A DNA stretch of 64,000 nucleotides, from the NCBI GenBank assembly GCA_963784675.1, contig CAWASE010000013.1, forward strand, positions 186,001 to 250,000, read 5' to 3'. Positions 35,709 to 43,507 of this stretch are shown in pieces. This DNA is from SCTD01 sp963784675 (GTDB lineage: Bacteria; Actinomycetota; Actinomycetes; Mycobacteriales; SCTD01). Position 1 is the stretch's first letter, and each line of letters starts with the position of its first letter. The notes below the pieces were generated by a model that saw only the letters and a program-made list of their open reading frames with translations, had not been told where the DNA came from and ran no database searches. The translations under genes were made by a program, and so were the position numbers.

Positions 35709-35975
35709 ATGCGCATGGAGCCGTTGCGGTCGGTCCGTGACCACCTGTCCGAAGTCGTGGACCGGGTGGAGAAGCAGCACGAGCGCGTGACGATCACCCG
35801 CAACGGCCGCGCGGCTGCGGTGCTCATCAGCCCGGAGGATCTGGCCGAGCTGGAGGAGACGCTGTCGGTGCTGGCCGACCCGCAGGCGCTGGCCGACATC
35901 CGGGAGGCTGATGAGAGCTACGTCCGTGGCGACGTCGTGCGCGGCGTCGACGCAGTCCGCGCCCTGGGGCGGTGA
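35709..35975 (+). CDS. Type II antitoxin, Phd/YefM family
   Basis: 88 aa. MRMEPLRSVRDHLSEVVDRV is the DNA-binding N-terminal half, and ITRNGRAAAVLISPEDLAEL is the hallmark strand-helix of Phd/YefM antitoxins. The C-terminal toxin-wrapping part is acidic (ADIREADESYVRGD). A -10-like CACAAT ends 7 nt before ATG 35709; the in-frame GTG 35703 is less likely. Its stop overlaps the toxin start (GTGA), the usual arrangement for such pairs. Expected to repress its own operon together with the toxin. Confidence 0.9.
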   Translation: MRMEPLRSVRDHLSEVVDRVEKQHERVTITRNGRAAAVLISPEDLAELEETLSVLADPQALADIREADESYVRGDVVRGVDAVRALGR

Positions 35976-36253
35976 GCGGGGGAGGGCGAGTGGGAGCTCG
36001 TCCTGACTGCGCCGGCCCGCCGGGCGCTGGCCGACCGGTTGCCAAAGGCGGTCGCGACCGCGGTGATCGACTTCCTGACCTCCGCGCTGGTGCACGGAGC
36101 CACGTCGGGTGGGCAAGCCGCTGCGCGGACAGCTCGCCGGCATCTGGTCGGCACGCCGGGGGACCTACCGGATCCTGTACCGGATCGTCGAGCCGCAGCG
36201 CGAGGTCGTGGTGCTGCAGGATCGAGCACCGGCGCGACGCCTACCGGACCTGA
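35972..36253 (+). pseudogene. RelE-family toxin, three +1 frameshifts
   Basis: When repaired it reads MSGEGEWELVLTAPARRALA, DRLPKAVATAVIDFLTSALV, PRRVGKPLRGQLAGIWSARR, GTYRILYRI, EVVVLQIEHRRDAYRT: a complete RelE-type ribosome-dependent endoribonuclease of about 93 aa. Extra G residues near 35981 (in a G-run), 36100 and 36220 break it. All three are +1 G events, the same class as elsewhere in the window. With an intact antitoxin beside it, an intact toxin in the cell is likely. Paralogous to the fragment at 32462. Confidence 0.8.
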
Positions 36254-36418
36254 CCGCCACAGCCCGCCTACGCCGAAGGTTGCTAACGGGATTGCTCACG
36301 GCAGAATCAGCACCATCCCGGTTCGTGAGCGCACCAGCCGGACGGAGAGCTGTACGAGACAACACGAGTTGAGCGTGAAAAGGAACGGTCAGCACCCATG
36401 ATCACCGGCTACACGGGC

Positions 36419-36463
36419 CTACGGATCAAGAGGTTAGGGGTTCGAATCCCTTCGGGCGCACCC
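36419..36463 (+). repeat. attachment site (island right end), copy of tRNA-Arg 3' end
   Basis: 45 bp identical to 18702-18746. There is no 5' half of a tRNA here, so this is not a second tRNA gene. With the tRNA copy it bounds a 17.7-kb segment. Confidence 0.88.
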
Positions 36464-36582
36464 GTATCAACGCAGGTCAGGGCCGGTGCAGCGCGGCCGG
36501 CAGCGACTTGGGGGCTGGTCGTCCCGACAACGATCCCAACAACGCCATGCAGGCTCGGACCTCCGGTGCCCTCACGACGACG

Positions 36583-36622
36583 CGCGGGTCAGGGTCGCTG
36601 CAGCGGCGAGGGATGGGAAGGC
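36583..36622 (+). pseudogene. Integrase N-terminal remnant int3
   Basis: The plus strand reads TTRGSGSLQRRG at the DNA level very close to the starts of int1 and int2 (CGCGGgtCAGGGTCGcTGCAGCgGCG). It lies about 120 bp after the right att copy, mirroring int1 after the left copy. Only about 13 codons are recognisable before the IS3-type element. Confidence 0.5.
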
Positions 36623-36682
36623 TTGATGACGTTGACGCTCACCACTGCTGACCTGCCAGGCGAGTCGGTTGAGAATGGGGCC

Positions 36683-37058
36683 ATGAGCCCTCGTTCGGAC
36701 CGGCCACGTCGGCGGTCGTTCACCGCCCAATACAAGGCGACAGGTCCTCGCCGAGTACGACGCCGCCGACGCCGCCGCGCGGGGGGTGCTGCTGCGTCGC
36801 GAGGGCCTGTACTCCTCACACCTGTCGGAATGGCGCAAGGCCCGTGACAACGGCGCGCTAGGTGCTTTGGCGCCGGCAGCGCGGCCGTCGACAACCTCGG
36901 CCGAACAGCGGGAACTGGCCAGGGTGACCGCCCGCGCGGAGCGGGCCGAGCGGGAGCTGGCCAAGAGCAGGGCCGCGTTGGAGATCGTGGGAAAAGCACA
37001 CGCGCTCTTGGAGATGCTCTCCGAGAGCGCGGACACCGAGCCGCGGTCGAAGCGGTGA
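36683..37058 (+). pseudogene. IS3-family transposase OrfA, one frameshift
   Basis: Begins MSPRSDRPRRRSFTAQYKAT. The next codons should read VLAEYDAADAAARGVLLRRE, but an extra G near 36743 shifts the frame. It then continues GLYSSHLSEWRKARDNGALG (second half of the helix-turn-helix) and a leucine-zipper-like coiled coil (ELARVTARAERAERELAKSR). About 124 aa when repaired. Its TGA overlaps the GTG of orfB. Confidence 0.8.
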
Positions 37059-38027
37059 TCACCCCGACGGTGCTGTTGCTCGCCGAGCAGACGACCACAA
37101 CCAAGGCGTGCACGTTGCTGGGCAAGCCACGCGGCAGTCACTACCGCGACCGCCAGAGCGTGCCGGCCATCCCGGTGCAGCGGACACCGCGGGCTGCTCC
37201 CTCGAACGCGCTGACCGTCGCCGAGCAGGACCGGATCATCGCAGTGCTGACCAGCCCGCGGTTCGGCGACAAGTCCGTCGCCCAGACGTGGGCGACGCTG
37301 CTGGATGAAGGCACCTACCTCGCCTCGATGAGCACGATGCACCGGCTGCTGCGCCTTATCGGGCAGTCCAGTGACCGCCGCAACCAAGCGACCCATCCGA
37401 CCCGCGCGCGACCTGAGCTGATGGCGACCGGGCCCGGGAAGGTGTGGTCATGGGACATCACCAAGCTCCGCGGGCCGCAGCGCGGCGTCTACTACGACCT
37501 TTACGTCATCATCGACATCTACAGCCGCTACGTCGTCGGCTGGACCATCGCGGCCCGTGAGGACGCCGACATCGCCAAAGCCCTCATCGAACATGCCGCG
37601 CGGGTCCACGGCGCGCCTGACAGCCTGCACGCCGACCGCGGCACCTCCATGACCTCCAAACCAGTCGCGCAGCTGCTCATCGACCTCGGTGTCGCCCGCA
37701 GCCACAGCCGGCCGCACGTGTCCAACGACAACCCCTTCAGCGAAGCCGCCTTCAAGACGCTGAAGTACGCCCCGGCCTTCCCCGCCAACTTCGGGTCACT
37801 GGCCGACGCCCGCGCGTTCTGCGAAATCTTTCTTCGGCTACTACAACCACGAACACCGCCACAGCGGCATCGGCCTGCACACCCCAGCGTCGGTCCACTT
37901 CGGCACCGCCACCCACGTCCAGCAAGCAGCGTCAAAGGACCCTGCACGCCGCCTACGACAGCAACCCCAGCCGATTCCGGCACCGCCGACCCGAGCGGCC
38001 CGAGACTCCCCACCGCCGCGTGGATAA
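37055..38027 (+). pseudogene. IS3-family transposase OrfB (DDE integrase core), one frameshift
   Basis: The rve integrase core has its first aspartate in KVWSWDITKLRGP, the second in LHADRGTSMTSKPVA and the glutamate in NPFSEAAFKTLKY. After RAFCE an extra T near 37831 shifts the frame; the next frame gives FFGYYNHEHRHSGIGLHTPA, the normal IS3 ending, and stops at 38027. Repaired length about 323 aa. Acts with OrfA to circularise and insert the element. Function depends on whether the indels are real. Confidence 0.85.
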
Positions 38028-38385
38028 ACCAGCCCAGGTCCGGGGCAGCCTGGGGACGACTCGGCGAGCGGGAGGTCCGCGGTCCGCTCGGTCACCGTCC
38101 GCGGTGACCTCGCCCAGGCGCAGCAGCAGCGCGGGCTGCTCGCCACACAGGCCGAGGCGCTATGCGCCTACAGCGGTCCGCCGCTCAGGTCACTGCTCCG
38201 CAGAGTCACCTGCCCTACTGACCAGATCTCGGCGTAGTGACGCAGGACGAGCGACTCCGTCGTTCGCTCATGCATGCCCCCAGCATGATCGAGGCAGACA
38301 AGATCCACAGCGGGTGACGAACGAGGCTCGTGCCCGGTCGGAGACTTTCGCACGGCCGCAGAGACCTTCCGGTTCACGGCATCGG
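38028..38385. other. Possible further integrase N-terminal debris and non-coding spacer
   Basis: Around 38035-38160 a frame-shifted reading gives VRGSLGRLGERE and RSVTVRGDLAQAQQQRGLLA, which resembles the arm-binding start of tyrosine integrases (compare RSITVVGGLADARRPQEALA in int1). The remaining 200 bp up to the coiled-coil gene hold nothing I can support. Confidence 0.4.
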
Positions 38386-39846
38386 TCAGGCGGCCAGCCG
38401 CAGGCTCCTGAGGTAGCGCTGCTGCTCTCGATCGTTCTTCTTGCGGTGGACGCGAGCCTGCACCAGGCCGCCGCCGTCGACGGCGTAGTAGATGCGCCCC
38501 ATCCGAGAGTCACCCGACTCGCCGGTGTGGACGTCCGCAAGCTCGAAGAAGATCGACTCCTTCACGCGCTCCTTGGGCAGGGACTCGTCGTTGTCGTGCA
38601 GTCGGACGAGCAGCCGCAAGGCAGTGAGGGGCTTGGGGAAGCCGAGCAGGGTCTCGACCGAGTCTGGGTCCAGGCGGAGGCGAGGTAGCAGCTTCTCCAG
38701 GAAGCTCTCGACGCTCTCCCGGCGCCGGCCCGATCGTGCAGCGGCAGCGGTGGCGGCCTCGCGGCTTTCGGCCTGCGTCTCCGAGAGCTGCTGCAGGGCG
38801 TCGTCCCGCTCGGCCTCCAGGGCCGCGCGCCGGTGGCGCTGCTCACCGGCCTGGGCGGTCAGGACGGCGACCTCGTCGCACAGCACCGCGTTGCGGTTGT
38901 CGGCGTCGATGAACGCCTGCAGCGAGTCATCGGCCTCGGCCCGGATCCTGGTGATCTCCTGCTGCAGCCCAGCAACATCGCTTTGAGCGCGTCTGTCCGA
39001 CGGCTGCGAGCGCGCGTCGGCCAGCTCCCTGCGCGCCTTCAGCAGCTCGCTGCGGAGCTTCTTCTGGGCCTTGCGGGACTCGTCGAGCCGGCTGGTGGAG
39101 TCCTGACCGAGGGCGTGCGCCAGCGTCACCCGCTCTTCGGCGTCGGCGGCTCGGCGTGCGCTCTGGTCGGCCTGCTGGAGTGCGGCGACCCGCTGACGCT
39201 CGGCCTCCTTCAGGGAGGCCGTGAGCTCGCTGATGACTGCTCGGTGCTCGGCAAGCTCGATGGCCGCGTGGGCTGCGGGCGTTGCGTGAGCCTGCGGCGG
39301 TGCGGCCACGTCACCGTTCGCTCTCGCCTTCTTCTTGCCAGCGACAGCGGACAGCGCGGTTCGGACACGCTGAAGACATTCCTCGCGTGAACCGGTGAAC
39401 TCCAGGCGGATGAACCAGTCGTACTGGACGCCGTCCTCGGCCGGGCGCGTGCTTGCGTCCCAGCGCCGCACACCGAGCCCGCACACGCCCATCAGGTCCG
39501 CCACGGCGGCCGCCGTGGTCTCGGCAGCGTCGAAGACGAGGTAGTGACCGAACTTGTTCGACTCGAGGTACCAGTCGCCGATCTTGGGCTGGCGCCTCCC
39601 CTCCTGCTTGCGGCTGCGCGCATACGGGACTGCTTGACCGGCCAGCACGAACGACGGGCAGGACCACTTGTCCACCGACTGGTCGGCGAGCTCAATGTGA
39701 CCGTCCTTGTACAGCGGATAGACGTCGCCCCCGTACACGACGCCGGCGGTGCCGTCTGGCAGGAGCCTGACCGGCCGAGAGAAGGGCCCGTCTACGGTCT
39801 TGCCGCCGTGATGGACCTGCACGACGACCTGCTGAGACGCCAACAC
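38386..39846 (-). CDS. Orphan protein: unknown N-terminal domain, long coiled coil, RelE/HigB-like C-terminal region
   Basis: 486 aa from GTG 39846 with GGAGG close upstream. Residues 1-170 form a compact unknown domain (VYGGDVYPLYKDGHIELADQ, FVLAGQAVPYARSRKQEGRR, IGDWYLESNKFGHYLVFD, WFIRLEFTGSREE). Residues 195-365 are a nearly continuous charged coiled coil. Residues 375-486 read VESFLEKLLPRLRLDPDSVE, PLTALRLLVRLHDNDESLPK, FFELADVH and MGRIYYAVDGGGLVQARVHR. The order helix-helix, 'ELADVH', then a R-I-Y-Y-A-V-D strand pair followed by KKND resembles HigB/RelE-fold toxins. No signal peptide or membrane helix. It stands alone next to the mobile region. Function unknown; a toxin- or defence-type role is a hypothesis only. 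Confidence 0.65.
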   Translation of the reverse strand: MLASQQVVVQVHHGGKTVDGPFSRPVRLLPDGTAGVVYGGDVYPLYKDGHIELADQSVDKWSCPSFVLAGQAVPYARSRKQEGRRQPKIGDWYLESNKFGHYLVFDAAETTAAAVADLMGVCGLGVRRWDASTRPAEDGVQYDWFIRLEFTGSREECLQRVRTALSAVAGKKKARANGDVAAPPQAHATPAAHAAIELAEHRAVISELTASLKEAERQRVAALQQADQSARRAADAEERVTLAHALGQDSTSRLDESRKAQKKLRSELLKARRELADARSQPSDRRAQSDVAGLQQEITRIRAEADDSLQAFIDADNRNAVLCDEVAVLTAQAGEQRHRRAALEAERDDALQQLSETQAESREAATAAAARSGRRRESVESFLEKLLPRLRLDPDSVETLLGFPKPLTALRLLVRLHDNDESLPKERVKESIFFELADVHTGESGDSRMGRIYYAVDGGGLVQARVHRKKNDREQQRYLRSLRLAA

Positions 39847-40179
39847 GAACCTCCGAACGATGACGGGAACCGGTGGTGAGCGAGCCCGACCACGAAGGCG
39901 CGAGCGAGCGATCCACCGCGGGATACTTCGGCGCCCGCTGCGCCTGCCTGTAGAGGCTGCTGGGGGCTGAGCTGTCTCGCGCAGCCCAGGACGGCGACGC
40001 CGGCGGGGAAGGGCTGCGCGCGTGGGAGCAGACGGGGTTCCGTGCGCCACACGCCGGCGCGGCCAGCGGTCTCGGGGGTCCGCGAAGTCCATCGCGACGG
40101 CGCCACCGCGAGCACGCCCCGCGTGGCGGACAACCCCATGCCGCTGGAGCGGCCGGAAACCGGCACGGTAGGAAGGGCC
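39847..40179. other. Divergent intergenic region, no gene seen
   Basis: 333 bp between the coiled-coil gene (minus) and the epimerase-like gene (plus). Open frames here lack recognisable protein features. AGGAAGG directly before ATG 40180 is a fair ribosome-binding site for the plus-strand gene. Confidence 0.4.
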
Positions 40180-41084
40180 ATGCGCATCTTCTTCACCGGT
40201 GGCAGCGGCAAGGCCGGCAAGCACGTCGCGCCGTACCTTGCCGCGCAGGGTCATCAGGTCACCAACGCCGACCTCGTGCCGCTGCGGCACCCGGCGGTCG
40301 CCGACCTCCGCGTGGACCTCACCGATGCCGGCCAGACCTACTCGGCGCTCGCCGGGTTGGCCACGTTCGACGAGCTGGACCTGCCAGAGCAGCCCACCTA
40401 CGACGCCGTCGTGCACTTCGCGGCGGTGCCGGCGATCCTGCTCACGTCCGACGCGACGACGTACGCGACGAACGTCCTCAGCACCTACAACGTGCTCGAG
40501 GCCGCGACCCGGCTGGGCGTACGCAAGATCGTGTTCGCCTCGTCGGAGACGACTTACGGGGTCTGCTTCGCCCAGGGCGAGCGGCGCCCGGTCTACCTGC
40601 CGGTCGACGAGGAGCACCCGACGGTCCCCGAGGACGCCTACGCCATGTCGAAGGTGGCCGGCGAGGTGACGGCGCGCTCCTTCCAGGCCCGCACCGGGGC
40701 GGACGTGTACGGCTTGCGCATCAACAACGTCATCGAGCCGCACGAGTACGCCGAGAAGTTCCCGCGTTCCTCGCCGACCCGTCGCTGCGGCGCCGCAACC
40801 TGTTCGCCTACATCGACGTCCGCGACCTGGGCCAGCTGGTGCAGCACTGCCTCCAGACCGATGGACTGGGCTACGAGGTCTTCAACGTCGCGAACGCGGA
40901 CCTTTCTGTCGCGGCGACCACGCGCGAGCTCCAGGACCGCTTCTACGACGGGGTAGAGGTGCGTCGGGAGATGAGGCGTGACGAGACCTTCTACTGCATC
41001 GACAAGGCACGCGACCTCCTAGGGTTCGCCCCGAGCCACTCCTGGCGTGAGGTACTTGCCGATCCCGCAGCCGGACCCGACTGA
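40180..41084 (+). pseudogene. NAD-dependent epimerase/dehydratase family protein, one frameshift
   Basis: Extended SDR of about 301 aa. Starts MRIFFTGGSGKAGKHVAPYL (NAD motif), then VVHFAAVPAILLTSDA, FASSETTYG (catalytic serine/threonine), and DAYAMSKVAGEV (YxxxK). After EKFP one G is missing near 40764; the next frame reads FLADPSLRRRNLFAYIDVRD, YEVFNVANADLS and ends at 41084. The pattern fits sugar-nucleotide or uronate-type NAD-dependent dehydrogenases; substrate unknown. A single deletion in an otherwise perfect gene favours a sequencing error. Confidence 0.8.
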
Positions 41085-41288
41085 TCCCTTGGCCCTCGTG
41101 CTGCCGCCCCGGCCGGCGTCGGCAGCGCCCGACGTCGGCCCTCGGCGACCGGGGCGTGCGATGACGCGGCGTCTGTGCCTAGAGTCGCGGGGTCGTCGCG
41201 AGGGCCGACGTTCCCCCGCTCCGGCGTCCTCGCGTCACCTGAGTGTCGCGGTCCGTCGAGCGATGGTCCGCCTGCAACAGAAGGGCAG

Positions 41289-42756
41289 ATGCTCGTGAGC
41301 TCCGAGATCCCCGGCACCGTGAACATCAGCGACGTCCCGGCGTGGAGCGACGAGGTCGACGTGCTCGTCGTCGGCTTCGGCATCGCCGGTGGGTGCGCGG
41401 CCGTCGAGGCGGCTGCAGCCGGCGCCACGGTGCTCGTGCTCGAGCGGGCCGCGGTCGTCGGCGGCACCAGCGCCATGGCCGGCGGTCACTTCTACCTCGG
41501 CGGCGGCACCGTCGTGCAACGGGCCACCGGGCACGACGACTCTGCGGAAGCAGATGTTCGCCTACCTGATGCGGTCACCCCGCACCCGGAGCCGGACAAG
41601 ATCCGCGACTACTGCGAGGGCAGCGTCGCGCACTGCGACTGGCTCGAGTCGCTCGGTTTCGAGTTCGAGCGCTCCTACTACCCGGAGAAGGCCGTCATCC
41701 AGCCCGGCACCGAGGGGCTGATGTACACCGGCAACGAGAAGTGCTGGCCCTACCTGCAGCACGCCAAGCCGGCCCCGCGCGGGCACAAGGTGCCCGGTTC
41801 CCGGCGACACCCAGGGCGCCTCTCTGGTGACCGGGCTGCTGGAGCGAGCGCGCCGCGGCGCTCGGCGTCGAGGTCCGGCTCGAGACGGGTGCGACGGCAG
41901 CTGGTCGTCGACGGCGAGCAGGTGGTGGGCGTGGCGTGGCGGCGCTTCGAACAGACGCGGGTTCGTCAAGGCTGCTGCGGTCGTGATCTGCGCGCGGCGG
42001 CTTCGTCATGAACGCGGACATGGTCGCCGAGCACACCCCAGAGCTGGCCAAGAAGCCCTTCCCGCTCGGCAGCACCTACGACGACGGGCTCGGCATCCGG
42101 CTCGGGCAGTCGGTCGGTGGCCAGGCGCTGCACATGGACCAGGCCTTCCTCACCGCCCCCGTGTACCCGCCGTCGATCCTGCTCACCGGCATCATCGTGA
42201 ACAACCGCGGCAGAGCGCTTCGTGGCCGAGGACGGATATCACTCGCGGACGTCCGGCCACGTCCTGGACCAGCCGGGGCAGGCGGCCTATCTCATCGTCG
42301 ACAGCGAGCACCTCGAGCAGCCCGTCTTCCCGCTGACGCCGTTCATCGACGGTTGGGAGACCGTACGCGGAGATGGAGCAGGCCCTCCGACTGCCCGCGG
42401 GCTCGTTGGTGGCGACGCTCGACCGCTACAACGAGCACGCGGCTCGTGGTGAGGATCCGGACTTCCACAAGAGCGAGCCCTGGGTGCAGCCGCAGACCGT
42501 CGGACCGTGGGGTGCGTTCGACCTGACGCTGGGGACGGCGCTGTATGCCGGGTTCACCCTCGGTGGGCTCCGCACGTCCCGCCACGGGCAGGTGCTGCGC
42601 GAGGACGGTCGCCCCGTCCGCGGTCTCTACGCCGCCGGTGCGTGCGCGGCGAACATCGCGCAGGACGGCAAGGGCTACAGCAGCGGCACCCAGCTCGGGG
42701 AAGGCTCCTTCTTCGGACGCGCTGCGGGGCGGCACGCCGCCGGCAAGGACACTTGA
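41289..42756 (+). pseudogene. FAD-dependent oxidoreductase (3-ketosteroid dehydrogenase/fumarate reductase flavoprotein type), many frameshifts
   Basis: About 490 aa when joined. FAD motif VDVLVVGFGIAGGCAAVEAA, VLERAAVVGGTSAMAGGHFY, DKIRDYCEGSVAHCDWLESL, FEFERSYYPEKAVIQPG, then in later frames GSTYDDGLGIRLGQSVGGQA, ARGEDPDFHKSEPWV and the C-terminal FAD-binding end GLYAAGACAANIAQDGKGYS, GTQLGEGSFFGRAAG. These are typical of the flavoprotein family that includes 3-ketosteroid-delta1-dehydrogenases. At least six indels (about 41545, 41572, 41810, 41860-41960, 42215, 42365). Start ATG 41289 or GTG 41295. Substrate not predictable. Confidence 0.75.
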
Positions 42757-42826
42757 CCGACCTCGCGAGCGCTGCGACTGAGCGCCACGCTGCGCTCCAG
42801 CGGCATCGCGGGGCGGGCGCCTGGCG

Positions 42827-43405
42827 TCAACCGAGCCCGTCGAGCAGCGAGACCACGCGCCCCAGCAGCAGCTCGGCGGCCGCCGCGTCGTAGTCGGGCA
42901 GGCTGCTGTCCGCGAACAGGTGGGCCCGGCCCGGATAGACGAACAGCTCGGCACCGGACGTCGACGCCACCAGCTCGCGCGCGGCCTCCAGATCGCCCTC
43001 GTCGGCGAAGACGGGGTCGGCGTCCATGCCATGGACCTGGACGGGGACGCCCGCCGGCCACGGACCACCGAACTCTGCCGGGGGCAGGCAGGAGCTGCAC
43101 AGGACGGCGGCCCGCGCACCTGGCCGGTTCTGCGCGAGATCCTGCGCGGCCATGACGCCCATCGAGAAACCCACGTAGACGAGCTCGGCCGGCAGCCCGT
43201 CGGCGGCGGCCTTGCCCCGTTCGGCAACCGCGGCGAAGCCGACGCTGCGCGCGTAGGCCAGGCCGGCGTCGAGGTCGTCGAACACGTGGCCGTCGTAGAG
43301 GTCGGGCGCGTGCACGGTGTGGCCCGCCCTGCGCAGATCCTCAGCAAAGCTGCGGACGCCTGCGGTGAGCCCTTGCGCGTGGTGGAGCACGAGTACTTCA
43401 GCCAT
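42827..43405 (-). CDS. Dienelactone hydrolase family protein
   Basis: 192 aa. Compact alpha/beta hydrolase: MAEVLVLHHAQGLTAGVRSF, nucleophile elbow YVGFSMGVMAA (serine rather than the cysteine of classical dienelactone hydrolases), acid region HGMDADPVFADEGD and histidine in YPGRAHLFADS. Start ATG 43405 has AGGAG 7 nt upstream; the ATG at 43411 would be too close to it. Monocistronic, divergent from the next gene. Acts on small esters or lactones; the natural substrate is unknown. Confidence 0.88.
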   Translation of the reverse strand: MAEVLVLHHAQGLTAGVRSFAEDLRRAGHTVHAPDLYDGHVFDDLDAGLAYARSVGFAAVAERGKAAADGLPAELVYVGFSMGVMAAQDLAQNRPGARAAVLCSSCLPPAEFGGPWPAGVPVQVHGMDADPVFADEGDLEAARELVASTSGAELFVYPGRAHLFADSSLPDYDAAAAELLLGRVVSLLDGLG

Positions 43406-43507
43406 GAGCATCTCCTGTTCGGCGGTGGAGACGTCTCTACCCCCTCAACGGCCCGCTCACCGGGACGTCGCGGACTGTCGCCCGTGCCGCGTGCCAGGCT
43501 CCGCTGC

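Larger units (their letters stand above)
36254..36682. other. Region between toxin and IS3-type element
   Basis: It contains the right attachment repeat (36419-36463) and a short integrase-like start (about 36583-36610), listed separately. The remainder shows no supported gene. Confidence 0.5.
36650..38078 (+). mobile_element. IS3-family insertion sequence (boundaries approximate)
   Basis: orfA and orfB in the usual overlapping order. Candidate terminal inverted repeats are GACCTGCCAGGCGAGTCG near 36650-36667 and the complement of GACTCGGCGAGCGGGAGGTC near 38058-38077. They match only partly, so the ends are not certain. The element sits among integrase fragments just outside the right att site. 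Both orfs carry a single +1 indel as sequenced. Confidence 0.65.

Noticed and set aside
36419..36463. Second tRNA-Arg gene
   Set aside because: Only the part from the anticodon loop to the 3' end is present. No acceptor 5' strand or D-arm precedes it, so it is an att repeat.
38168..38377. Minus-strand frame with LRHYAEIW-like end, considered as an integrase tail
   Set aside because: The match is a few residues only, and no catalytic motifs precede it.
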